From positions 124,001 through 188,000 of the forward strand of contig CAMNDM010000001.1 of NCBI GenBank assembly GCA_946535435.1: DNA of 64,000 nt, read 5' to 3'. Origin of the DNA: Physcocola sp002396385 (GTDB taxonomy: Bacteria > Bacteroidota > Bacteroidia > Bacteroidales > Paludibacteraceae). The notes below the pieces were generated by a model. It was not told where the DNA came from and ran no database searches. It saw nothing but the letters and a program-made list of their open reading frames with translations. Position numbers and translations under genes: made by a program. This document shows, one piece after another, positions 7,782-15,948 of this stretch. Each line of letters begins with the position of its first letter. Within the stretch, counting starts at the first letter, position 1.

Positions 7782-10700
7782 TTATTTAGCAATGAAAGTT
7801 CTACCGAACTTTTCACCTTCTTTCGTAAGATTAAGCACGTAGCTATTATTAGGAAGAATGTTCTGGGCATCGATAGTCAGAGCATTCACACCCTTCTGAA
7901 CTTTCACAGACTTAGAGCCACTCTGTCGGCCCGAGGTAGAGAAGTAGCTGATTTCAGCATCGCTGTCAGAATCAGAAACAAACTCCACGTAGATTTCGTT
8001 CTGAGTAGCACTGACGAATCTGATACCTTCGCTATCGGAAGACCGGCTCTGGCTAGCGGTGTAGACACCTTTCTCCAACGAGAATTTGGCATCACAATTC
8101 TTGTCACCCACTTTAGCGGTAATACGGTATTCCTGACCAGCAGAAAGGTTGGCAGTCTGGTAGAGGCACAAATGGTGGATGTAAGCATCCTCATCGCCAA
8201 TAGGGCCATTCATCAACTGTGTTTCAGCATAATCTGGATAGGCAGCCTGAAGGTTGTTGGCGCTGTCGAAGAACCTGATGCTGATTTCCTCACCATTCTT
8301 GTCGTGAATAGGCACGTCAACCAAGGTTCCACCCCACGACATCACCTCAACATTTCTCAACAGGTCGTCACAACTACTATCTTCAAAGATATCTTCTTCG
8401 CCCTTCTTCTTAACAACATATAAATTACCGTCAGCATCAACAGCCTTGATTACGAAGTTCATATTCAGAACGTCAGAAGGCATTTCAAAAGTCTTGCTAT
8501 TTGAAGCAAAGAGCAAATTACTGTTTTCATCTTGCACAATGAAGCCGACCCCACCTTCACCGTCCAAAACAAATTGATTTCCATTCTGTTCGTACGAATA
8601 CGAAGGAATAGAATATGCACCTGGCAAATAATCGGTATACTGACCTAAATCGCCACAATTGCCATACATATTACTGAAATCATAACGCTGTTGGCCAGCA
8701 ATAGATAAAAAATCGGTTGCAGGCACATCCTGAACTCTATCTTCTATAAACAGTATTTGTCGATTCTTCTTCGGATACTTTGCAATTTCCGCCAAAGTAG
8801 CGTCTATTTCAGACTGTTCATTAAGAACGCGAACATCTCCGTAATCGTTAATTGTAGTGTCAAGAGGTTCGAAGAAGCCCCATACCTTGAAGAAGTCAGT
8901 CAGGTCTTCTTGGGCAATTTCACAAACCTTGCGAACAAACTTCAGCGAGCTGTTCTTCGTATTGCCGTCCTTCTGGATCGGATCTTCGCGAAGCGCCGTA
9001 AACAGTTCAGGATAGAACGAGGTGTTGTGCTGTGCCTGATGATAGTACAAGTATAACTGGTAATACATACGAGTCATACTCATAATATCTCTGCCAACAT
9101 ATGGAGTATGTTTCGCATAGTCGCCGAAAGTAGTAGAAAGAGCAGGTCCCCAAGAAACTTCACGCCCCTCTAAGAAATTATTCACATTAGAAAAGAGATT
9201 ATTAGACACTTCAGTACATCCCTCCAGATTTATAGCTCGTTGATTTGTATGGCCGAACTCGTGAGCCACACACCAAGGACCAAAGTCATCACGTTCCACA
9301 TTGAAGTATCTATCCACACTGCCAGGAGAGAAGTATGCAGTACGATAAGTAGAGGCATTGGCAGGGACACTAGGGTTATAAACAGTGTCTTCAATAGCCC
9401 AATGGAGATTGTTGTAATAACCAGGGAAGAAAGATTCCCCACCTTTGACAAAATAAGGGGCTTCTGCACGACCACCGTTAGCCACAAATTCTGTAATACC
9501 CATCAAATAATACTCACGCAAAACAAGGCTGTCGAATCGAGCCACACTGCGGTCAATAGAATCTGGCCAAAAACTTCGATAGCTTGAGGTATTGAAGTTC
9601 ATAGCCGTATACTGACCCTTCACAGTGAATTTGTCGTAAGTGGCTTTTCCCAAAATAGCCCGATAATCAGCTGCGCTATGGCGTGAAATATCGTAATAAC
9701 CATTCACGACACCACCTTCTATATGGATTTTGACAGATGGCCATTCCGACACACGCTTGGTCATTGAAGAAGTGTTTGCCGTATACAATATATAATAAAT
9801 CGCATCTTTTTCACCTTCAATCTTATTCAAACCTTTTTTAAGTTTAATACCTGACTTAGCATCATTAATAAGGTTATTACGGGTTTTTCCACAAATAAAA
9901 AGGCTTGCGTCAGAAGGAGTATCTTGATCCACAAAAACATAGAGAGAACCATCGGTTGCACAATAAATACCAGTTGGATTTCCCATATAAGAACCACCGT
10001 GAATCAACAGTCTATCATGCCAGTAATTGGCGTCACTGAAGGCGCTGTAAGAGTTGATACGGAATTCTTTCTCGTAAGCAGTCCAATTGTCGTTCTTTAT
10101 CTTCAATGCGACGTCAACCAAATCTGCAGGTATGCCATCGGCGTTCAGGACAGAAATGAAAGCAGCATCGCTCATGCCAGCATATTCAACCTTCAAACTG
10201 GTACACGCATTGTCTTCGAAATAGCCCATAAACAACTGATGAGCAGCACTGTCTTCATCAACAACATCTTCTATATCACCGACAATGGCACCAAAACTGT
10301 TCCACTTTGTTTCCGAATAATCAGATGCCATTGAGTTAAAGACATGAATTGAAGGTGAAGAGGAAAACAAGTAAGCACCAAAAGAAGGAATCGACTGAGT
10401 CTTGAGATACACATCCTTTACATTTGAAGACCAGAAAACACCCTGTTCCATTCTTTCCACCCTTTTGCCGATGGTAGCAGTGGCCAAATTAGGGCAATAA
10501 GCAAAAGCGTCCATTCCCAACGATTTAATATTATCAGGAATTACGACACTTGTTAATCCGGTTTTTGAGCATGCATTCTTACTGATTTTTTCAACAGAAG
10601 TAGGCAACACAATAGATTGCAGATTAGAGCACTCTTTGAACATAGCCTCCGGCATTTCACCATTGTTGGTGGTGAACTCTTCATAATAGGCCTCACCACC

Positions 10701-10952
10701 GCTTGCGAATTCGGTTTTTGAGAGGTCGACAGAGGTCAGGTTTCCCTCATTAACCAACTGACGCAGGTATTTCACGTCGGTACCATTAATTGAACCGCTG
10801 ATGGCAGCATCTGTAGCTGATGCCGACAAAACGGTTGACAATGTTCCCGGAGTCGTCACTTCGACGGACTCTGCCATAGCCGACAGTGCAACAAATGACG
10901 TCGCACAAGTCGTCGCTATTCGGGACAACCATTTAAAAATTACTTTTTTCAT
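7782..10952 (-). CDS. Secreted LRR_5 + M60-like (enhancin-type) metalloprotease
   Basis: 1056 residues. A signal peptide (about residues 1-28, ending A-M-A) is followed by BspA-type leucine-rich repeats (LRR_5, about 60-210: PEAMFKECSNLQSIVLP, KNACSKTGLTSVVIP, MDAFAYCPNL). Then comes an M60-like peptidase with HEFGH at 564-568 in VAHEFGHTNQ and a downstream acidic residue in LEGREVSW. The last ~80 residues (ISYFSTSGRQ to YVLNLTKEGEKFGRTFIAK) look like a type IX secretion sorting domain. M60 enzymes of gut bacteria cut mucin-type O-glycoproteins; host mucin as substrate is inference. It is transcribed alone, divergently from ilvE, with its own terminator. No -7 consensus is visible upstream, where the fold-back element 11044-11150 lies. 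Confidence 0.88.
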   Translation of the reverse strand: MKKVIFKWLSRIATTCATSFVALSAMAESVEVTTPGTLSTVLSASATDAAISGSINGTDVKYLRQLVNEGNLTSVDLSKTEFASGGEAYYEEFTTNNGEMPEAMFKECSNLQSIVLPTSVEKISKNACSKTGLTSVVIPDNIKSLGMDAFAYCPNLATATIGKRVERMEQGVFWSSNVKDVYLKTQSIPSFGAYLFSSSPSIHVFNSMASDYSETKWNSFGAIVGDIEDVVDEDSAAHQLFMGYFEDNACTSLKVEYAGMSDAAFISVLNADGIPADLVDVALKIKNDNWTAYEKEFRINSYSAFSDANYWHDRLLIHGGSYMGNPTGIYCATDGSLYVFVDQDTPSDASLFICGKTRNNLINDAKSGIKLKKGLNKIEGEKDAIYYILYTANTSSMTKRVSEWPSVKIHIEGGVVNGYYDISRHSAADYRAILGKATYDKFTVKGQYTAMNFNTSSYRSFWPDSIDRSVARFDSLVLREYYLMGITEFVANGGRAEAPYFVKGGESFFPGYYNNLHWAIEDTVYNPSVPANASTYRTAYFSPGSVDRYFNVERDDFGPWCVAHEFGHTNQRAINLEGCTEVSNNLFSNVNNFLEGREVSWGPALSTTFGDYAKHTPYVGRDIMSMTRMYYQLYLYYHQAQHNTSFYPELFTALREDPIQKDGNTKNSSLKFVRKVCEIAQEDLTDFFKVWGFFEPLDTTINDYGDVRVLNEQSEIDATLAEIAKYPKKNRQILFIEDRVQDVPATDFLSIAGQQRYDFSNMYGNCGDLGQYTDYLPGAYSIPSYSYEQNGNQFVLDGEGGVGFIVQDENSNLLFASNSKTFEMPSDVLNMNFVIKAVDADGNLYVVKKKGEEDIFEDSSCDDLLRNVEVMSWGGTLVDVPIHDKNGEEISIRFFDSANNLQAAYPDYAETQLMNGPIGDEDAYIHHLCLYQTANLSAGQEYRITAKVGDKNCDAKFSLEKGVYTASQSRSSDSEGIRFVSATQNEIYVEFVSDSDSDAEISYFSTSGRQSGSKSVKVQKGVNALTIDAQNILPNNSYVLNLTKEGEKFGRTFIAK

Positions 10953-11472
10953 ATAAACTTTAGTTTAACAATTAGGTTTTGAATCCAATTACTACATCAA
11001 AAAAAATCGCCTTCCCAATCATTCCCATCAGAGAAACACCCTCTTTCTGCCAAGGCCTGCAAGATGGGGCGTTTACCCATACCGGCTAATTGGCCGTTCT
11101 AAAGTCTGAGGCCAACTGTCCGCCACAGCAGGCAACCAGCCTGGCAGAAAACGCCATGGAACGCTAAAGCAACACTTGTTAAAGTGAAGGCAACACGTTG
11201 TTAAAAGCGAAAATAATAGCGATAATCAGATTAGTACCAGAAGTTACTTTTTCCTAAAAATGGCTTAATCGTCAAAACCCAAAGGAACAAGCCAATCATT
11301 CCAAAGGATTCTTTTTTGAAACAACAGTAATTTTATTATCGCTTAGAAACAAAATCTTCCAAAAGAAGACTTTCTACGCACAAGAAAATTACGCAAAAGC
11401 CGTGCCAAAATAATAGGATAGATAAAAGACTGAAAAAAAACGGATAAAATAAAGAGCGTTTTATAATTTTAA
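10953..11472. other. Long gene-free intergenic stretch
   Basis: About 520 bases between the divergent M60 gene and ilvE with no credible reading frame and no TAnnTTTG box on the minus strand. Its only clear structure is the nested inverted repeat at 11044-11150. A small CACTT-gtta-AAGTG hairpin follows near 11187. Confidence 0.6.
11044..11150. other. Nested fold-back element, possible structured RNA
   Basis: Outer arms TTTCTGCCA (11044-11052) and TGGCAGAAA (11142-11150) pair perfectly. Inside them GCCTGC (11055-11060) pairs with GCAGGC (11129-11134). Inner hairpins ATGGG/CCCAT (11064-11080) and CGGC/GCCG (11083-11096) fit a closed multi-branch fold. It would lie in the 5' leader of the M60 gene on the minus strand; it is not in the ilvE leader, whose promoter is at 11473-11503. 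I could not match it to a riboswitch class I know. Confidence 0.5.
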
Positions 11473-11503
11473 TTGGCGTTGAGCAAGATTCTGCCTATAT
11501 TTG
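11473..11503 (+). promoter_or_regulatory. ilvE promoter: TTGG-N19-TATATTTG
   Basis: The best-formed Bacteroidetes promoter in the window: TTGG at 11473-11476, 19 bases, then TATATTTG at 11496-11503. Transcription should begin near 11510, which excludes the in-frame TTG at 11501 as a start codon. Confidence 0.75.
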
Positions 11504-11572
11504 CATAGTGTTGTCCCGAATTGGGTCAGCCAGCAAGCAAAAAAGTCCAAATTAAGAAAGGAAATACAGAAC

Positions 11573-12601
11573 ATGGCAAAAGAATTGGATTTAGACTGGG
11601 CGAACCTGAAGTTTGGTTATATGCCTACAGATTACAACGTTCGATGCTATTTTAGAAACGGTGAGTGGGGAGAGATAGAAGTCAGTTCGTCCGACACCAT
11701 CAACATGCACATGGCGGCCACCTGCCTTCACTACGGCCAAGAGGCTTTTGAAGGATTAAAGGCCTACCGTTGCAAAGACGGCCATATACGAGTCTTCCGT
11801 CCCGAAGAGAATGCAGCCCGTTTGCAGAGCACCTGCCGCGGCATACTAATGCCAGAGCTTCCAACCGAGAAGTTCGTTGAGATGGTAAAGAAAGTAGTCC
11901 TTTTAAACGAACGTTTCGTACCACCATACGAGAGTGGAGCGACCCTGTATGTTCGTCCGTTGCTTATTGGCACAAGCGCACAGGTAGGTGTACACCCAGC
12001 AACAGAATATCTGTTCATCATATTTGTAACACCTGTAGGTCCGTACTTCAAGGGAGGTTTTGCGACTAACAACTATGTTATTGCGCGCGACCACGACCGC
12101 TCGGCTCCGCTCGGAACCGGCATTTACAAGGTAGGAGGCAACTATGCGGCCAGTCTTCAAGCTAACAAGTGGGCACACGACCAGGGTTATGCCTGCGAGT
12201 TCTACCTCGATGCGAAAGAAAAGAAGTATATCGACGAATGCGGTGCGGCCAACTTCTTCGGTATCAAGAACAACACATATGTCACTCCGCTTTCAACCTC
12301 TATTCTTCCTTCTATCACCAACAAGAGCTTGATGCAGTTGGCAGAAGACCTCGGTCTGAAGGTGGAACGCCGCCAAATTCCAGAAGAGGAACTGGAGACA
12401 TTCGAAGAAGCCGGTGCTTGCGGTACAGCCGCAGTCATCAGCCCTATCGGTGAAATCGACGACCCTGAAATTGGCAAGAAATACGTCATTGCCAAGAACG
12501 GGAAGCCGGGTCCTGTCAGCGAAAAGCTTTACAAGAAGCTGATCGCCATCCAGTATGGCGAAGAGCCTGACACTCATAATTGGGTTACTATTGTTAAGTA
12601 A
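11573..12601 (+). CDS. ilvE: Branched-chain amino acid aminotransferase
   Basis: 342 residues, fold-type IV PLP aminotransferase of the long bacterial branch (close to eukaryotic BCAT). The PLP lysine is K186 in GIYKVGGNYAAS, and LHYGQEAFEGLKAYR is the family's N-terminal signature. It catalyses the last step of valine, leucine and isoleucine synthesis and the first step of their breakdown. ATG 11573 is chosen over the TTG at 11501 because the promoter -7 box covers the latter; an AAGGAAA lies 8 bases upstream. Monocistronic, with its own promoter and terminator. Confidence 0.95.
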   Translation: MAKELDLDWANLKFGYMPTDYNVRCYFRNGEWGEIEVSSSDTINMHMAATCLHYGQEAFEGLKAYRCKDGHIRVFRPEENAARLQSTCRGILMPELPTEKFVEMVKKVVLLNERFVPPYESGATLYVRPLLIGTSAQVGVHPATEYLFIIFVTPVGPYFKGGFATNNYVIARDHDRSAPLGTGIYKVGGNYAASLQANKWAHDQGYACEFYLDAKEKKYIDECGAANFFGIKNNTYVTPLSTSILPSITNKSLMQLAEDLGLKVERRQIPEEELETFEEAGACGTAAVISPIGEIDDPEIGKKYVIAKNGKPGPVSEKLYKKLIAIQYGEEPDTHNWVTIVK

Positions 12602-12624
12602 TGTTTTATATGCTAATGTAATGG

Positions 12625-12661
12625 GTGCGCGGGGGATTGTTTCCTCTGCGCACTTTTTTTT
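12625..12661 (+). terminator. ilvE terminator
   Basis: GTGCGC (12625-12630) pairs with GCGCAC (12648-12653), followed by T8. Confidence 0.85.
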
Positions 12662-12714
12662 AACCTGCGGCTATAATATTCGCACAAAACACCTCGACGA
12701 AACCTCAAAAGAAC

Positions 12715-12722
12715 TAATTTTG
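12715..12722 (+). promoter_or_regulatory. -7 box TAATTTTG before aroQ
   Basis: Exact TAnnTTTG 50 bases upstream of aroQ ATG; no clear -33 TTTG. Confidence 0.5.
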
Positions 12723-12772
12723 CAAAGGATAAAACGTTCCCTTTTACAAAGGGTCCTAACAACAAGAAGAAT

Positions 12773-13225
12773 ATGAACATCATCATCATCAATGGCCCTA
12801 ACTTGAACCTGTTAGGCAAACGCGAACCGGAAATCTACGGTCACCAATCGTTTGAAGACTATTTAGAAGTATTGAAACAACAATATCCGAACGTCAATAT
12901 CTCGTATTACCAGTCAAACATTGAAGGTGAATTGATCAACATCATACAAGAGACAGGTTTCATCTCCGACGGCATTGTGCTGAACGCAGGCGCCTACACC
13001 CACACCAGTGTGGCTATAGCCGACGCCATACGTTCCATCAAATGTCCTGTTATCGAAGTGCACATCTCCAACACCCACAAGCGCGAGGAATTCCGTCACA
13101 AATCGTACCTCACCGCCGCTTGTCTGGGCACCATCCTGGGCTTCGGTATGGATTCCTACCGCTTGGCCGTCGACGCGCTCGTCCACTTGAAGGAAGAGGC
13201 CGACAACGACGACAGCAAAGAATAA
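12773..13225 (+). CDS. aroQ: Type II 3-dehydroquinate dehydratase
   Basis: 150 residues, the usual length of the type II enzyme. Signatures: INGPNLNLLGKREPEIYG at the N-terminus (with the catalytic Tyr), NAGAYTHTSVAIADA in the middle, and HISNTHKREEFRHKSY with the catalytic His and Arg. It dehydrates 3-dehydroquinate to 3-dehydroshikimate in the shikimate pathway; the enzyme is a cytoplasmic dodecamer. Pyruvate kinase follows after 53 nt with no terminator between, so they are probably co-transcribed. Confidence 0.96.
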   Translation: MNIIIINGPNLNLLGKREPEIYGHQSFEDYLEVLKQQYPNVNISYYQSNIEGELINIIQETGFISDGIVLNAGAYTHTSVAIADAIRSIKCPVIEVHISNTHKREEFRHKSYLTAACLGTILGFGMDSYRLAVDALVHLKEEADNDDSKE

Positions 13226-13278
13226 GCCCATAGGCAAAAACTTACTCACGCTAAACCACAAAACAAAACCGACAAAAC

Positions 13279-14760
13279 ATGAGCATCAGGCCACTAGTTG
13301 ACAAGAAGACGAAAATCATCGCTACCATTTCAGACTTCCGTTGCGACGTTGAGTTAATCCGCCAACTTTTCGAAAACGGAATGAACATTGTCCGCATGAA
13401 CACTGCCCACCTCACACCGGAAGGAATGGACAAAATAATCAACAACGTGCGCGCCGTTTCCGACGAAATCGGCATCCTTATCGACACCAAAGGCCCTGAG
13501 GTCCGCACTACAGCGGTCAGTTTGGAAGACAAACAGGCAAAAGTAGACATCGCCAAAGGCGATGTTGTCCGCATCTGTGGCAATCCCGACGGACTGACCA
13601 CCGCAGAATGCATCTGTGTCAACTACACCCATTTTGTCGACGACGTCAACCCCGGCACCCATGTCTTGATCGACGACGGAGAGATAGACCTGCTAGTGAC
13701 CGACAAAGCCGGAGGCTATCTGGTATGCGAGGCCCAGAACGACTCCCGACTGGGCAACCGTAAAGGTGTCAACGTGCCTGGAGTCCGCATCAACCTTCCG
13801 TCGGTAACCGAGCGGGACAAACAGAACATACTGTATGCCATAGATCGCAAAATCGACTTCATAGCCCACTCGTTCGTCCGCTCGAAACAAGACGTAAAGG
13901 ATGTTACCGACATTCTTAAACGCAACGACAGCCACATAAGGGTAATAGCTAAAATAGAAAACCAGGAAGGCATCGACAACATCGACGGCATTATTGAGGC
14001 AGCCGATGGTGTGATGGTAGCCCGCGGCGACCTTGGCATTGAAGTGCCTCAGGAGAAAATTCCGGGCATCCAGCGCATCCTTATCAGAAAATGCGTTGTG
14101 GCAAAAAAGCCGGTTATTGTCGCCACCCAGATGCTGCAATCGATGATCAACAATCCACGTCCGACCCGTGCCGAGGTGACCGACATTGCCAACGCCATCT
14201 TCTACCGCACCGACGCCCTTATGCTCAGCGGTGAGACCGCACAGGGCCGCTACCCGGTAGAGGCAGTACGCACAATGGCCAAAATTGCGGCAGAAAGTGA
14301 AAAGACGAAATTAAAGGACAACGACATCCGCATACCCTATAACTACGAAGACAACGACATTGCCTCGTTCTTGGCGAAACAGGCCGTTGAAAGTATAGAG
14401 GCACTGGGCATCAAAGCCCTCATTACCGACAGCCATACAGGAAAGACCGCCCGCTATCTGGCCGCTTACCGTGGCGACAAGCCGGTATTGGCAATGTGCT
14501 ACAACGAGCCTGTCATCAGACAGCTGTCCATTTCATACGGCGTCATCCCATTCTACCAAGAACGGAAAGAGAACGAAGAGAAGCGCCACTACTTCCTGCA
14601 GGCCCTACGCACCCTTCTCGACAATGGCTACCTGCACCTTGAAGACAAGGTGGCCTACCTGAGTGGTGGCGGGAAACGAGGCACGGGAGCAACTTTTTTG
14701 GAAATTAACACAATTGAGAATATCTTTGCAGACAAATCGGGAGTCACCCAACTTTCATAA
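13279..14760 (+). CDS. pyk: Pyruvate kinase
   Basis: 493 residues. Motifs: TKIIATIS at the start, MNIVRMNTAHLT, IDTKGPEVRTT (substrate loop), the active-site signature IRVIAKIENQEGI with the catalytic Lys, VARGDLGIEVP, and ATQMLQSMI plus RPTRAEVTDIANA. It converts phosphoenolpyruvate and ADP to pyruvate and ATP in glycolysis. The C-terminal domain (about 360-480) is complete but ends in a short TGATFLEINTIEN tail. It sits between aroQ and ribF with gaps of 53 and 84 nt and no terminator. Confidence 0.96.
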   Translation: MSIRPLVDKKTKIIATISDFRCDVELIRQLFENGMNIVRMNTAHLTPEGMDKIINNVRAVSDEIGILIDTKGPEVRTTAVSLEDKQAKVDIAKGDVVRICGNPDGLTTAECICVNYTHFVDDVNPGTHVLIDDGEIDLLVTDKAGGYLVCEAQNDSRLGNRKGVNVPGVRINLPSVTERDKQNILYAIDRKIDFIAHSFVRSKQDVKDVTDILKRNDSHIRVIAKIENQEGIDNIDGIIEAADGVMVARGDLGIEVPQEKIPGIQRILIRKCVVAKKPVIVATQMLQSMINNPRPTRAEVTDIANAIFYRTDALMLSGETAQGRYPVEAVRTMAKIAAESEKTKLKDNDIRIPYNYEDNDIASFLAKQAVESIEALGIKALITDSHTGKTARYLAAYRGDKPVLAMCYNEPVIRQLSISYGVIPFYQERKENEEKRHYFLQALRTLLDNGYLHLEDKVAYLSGGGKRGTGATFLEINTIENIFADKSGVTQLS

Positions 14761-14844
14761 CCTACAGTTTGGAGGTTTTTGGCAAGGAATTGCCATAGAT
14801 GCGCAATAGAAACAGAACGAACGGATTAGTTAGGACAATAGAGA

Positions 14845-15771
14845 ATGGAATTTATTGAGGATATCGAACATTTTGAGAGTGAGGGTTTAGTCCTTACCAT
14901 CGGATTTTTCGACGGCGTTCACGCCGGTCACCGCTACTTGATAGACCAAGTATGCTCAACTGCGAAAGAAGAGCACCTCAAGTCTGCCATTTTCACCTTT
15001 TGGCCCCACCCCCGCATTACACTCAACGAGCATTACAAACCCAACCTTCTGAACACCATCGAAGAAAAGAAGGAACTGCTAATGTCGTCTCCGCTCGATT
15101 ACTGCATAATGACCGACTTTTCAATGGAGTTGGCCAATATGGACGCATACGACTTCATGAAAAAGGTGCTGAAGGAAAAGTTGAACGTCAAGCACCTGAT
15201 TATCGGCTATGACCACCGCTTCGGACGCAACCGTGAAGAAGGTTTCGACGACTACGAGAAACACGGACGGGAACTAGATATGAAGGTAACCCAGGCCGAA
15301 CCTTATTCCGACAACAACTACACCATCAGCTCCTCGTTCATCCGCCAACTGTTGGCTGTTGGCGAAATAACTATGGCCAACCACTATTTAGGCTACCCCT
15401 ACTCTATTTCGGGCACCGTTGCCAAAGGCCAACAAATGGGTAGGACCATTGGATTCCCAACGGCTAACCTGCAACTAGACATCAACAACAAATGTCTGCC
15501 CAAAATTGGTGTTTACGCCGCTATGGTAGAAGTTGAGGGGAAAAGTTTCAAATCGATGCTCTACATTGGGACAAGGCCTACCACCTCCATTGAGGGAATC
15601 AGCATAGAAGCCCATCTGTTCGATTTCGACGGCGACCTCTACGGCAAACACATCACGATATATGTGGAAGACCGTGTGCGCAACCAACACAAGTTCGAAG
15701 ACTTGGCTGCTTTGAAAAAACAGCTTCAGAAAGATGCCCGCATGGCACAAAAAATGTTGATGAGGTTCTAA
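14845..15771 (+). CDS. ribF: Bifunctional riboflavin kinase / FAD synthetase
   Basis: 308 residues. The N-terminal FMN adenylyltransferase domain has LTIGFFDGVHAGHRYLI (nucleotidyltransferase GxHxGH-type motif) and YDHRFGRNREEG, and SSSFIRQLL. The C-terminal flavokinase domain has GRTIGFPTANLQL and IGTRPTT. It makes FMN and FAD from riboflavin. Length and order match the family. It closes the aroQ-pyk-ribF run and is followed by a terminator 22 bases after the stop. Confidence 0.95.
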   Translation: MEFIEDIEHFESEGLVLTIGFFDGVHAGHRYLIDQVCSTAKEEHLKSAIFTFWPHPRITLNEHYKPNLLNTIEEKKELLMSSPLDYCIMTDFSMELANMDAYDFMKKVLKEKLNVKHLIIGYDHRFGRNREEGFDDYEKHGRELDMKVTQAEPYSDNNYTISSSFIRQLLAVGEITMANHYLGYPYSISGTVAKGQQMGRTIGFPTANLQLDINNKCLPKIGVYAAMVEVEGKSFKSMLYIGTRPTTSIEGISIEAHLFDFDGDLYGKHITIYVEDRVRNQHKFEDLAALKKQLQKDARMAQKMLMRF

Positions 15772-15792
15772 AAACAGATTTCATAAATACCC

Positions 15793-15826
15793 AAAATGCT
15801 TCAAGTGATCCTTGAAGCATTTTTTA
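15793..15826 (+). terminator. ribF terminator
   Basis: AAATGCTTCAAG (15794-15805) pairs with CTTGAAGCATTT (15811-15822), loop TGATC, T tract included in the right arm and beyond. Confidence 0.9.
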
Positions 15827-15948
15827 TTATCCCAGCATCAATTGGGCATAGGCATCGTTTATTTATATCATTAACAGGTGGCACTGTTGAATCCGTTTCG
15901 CATTTTTAGGTAAATCGGGATAAACCCTTATTCAATAATGCCAACCTA

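Noticed and set aside
7587..8423. 278-codon plus-strand frame across tRNA-Trp and the end of the M60 gene
   Set aside because: It reads through a tRNA gene and a terminator on the other strand, so it cannot be a real gene.
11044..11150. Cobalamin or TPP riboswitch
   Set aside because: I could not find the conserved core boxes of either class on either strand, so it is reported only as an unassigned structure.
11501..11572. TTG start for ilvE giving 24 extra residues
   Set aside because: The -7 box (11496-11503) overlaps that codon and the added residues have no family counterpart.
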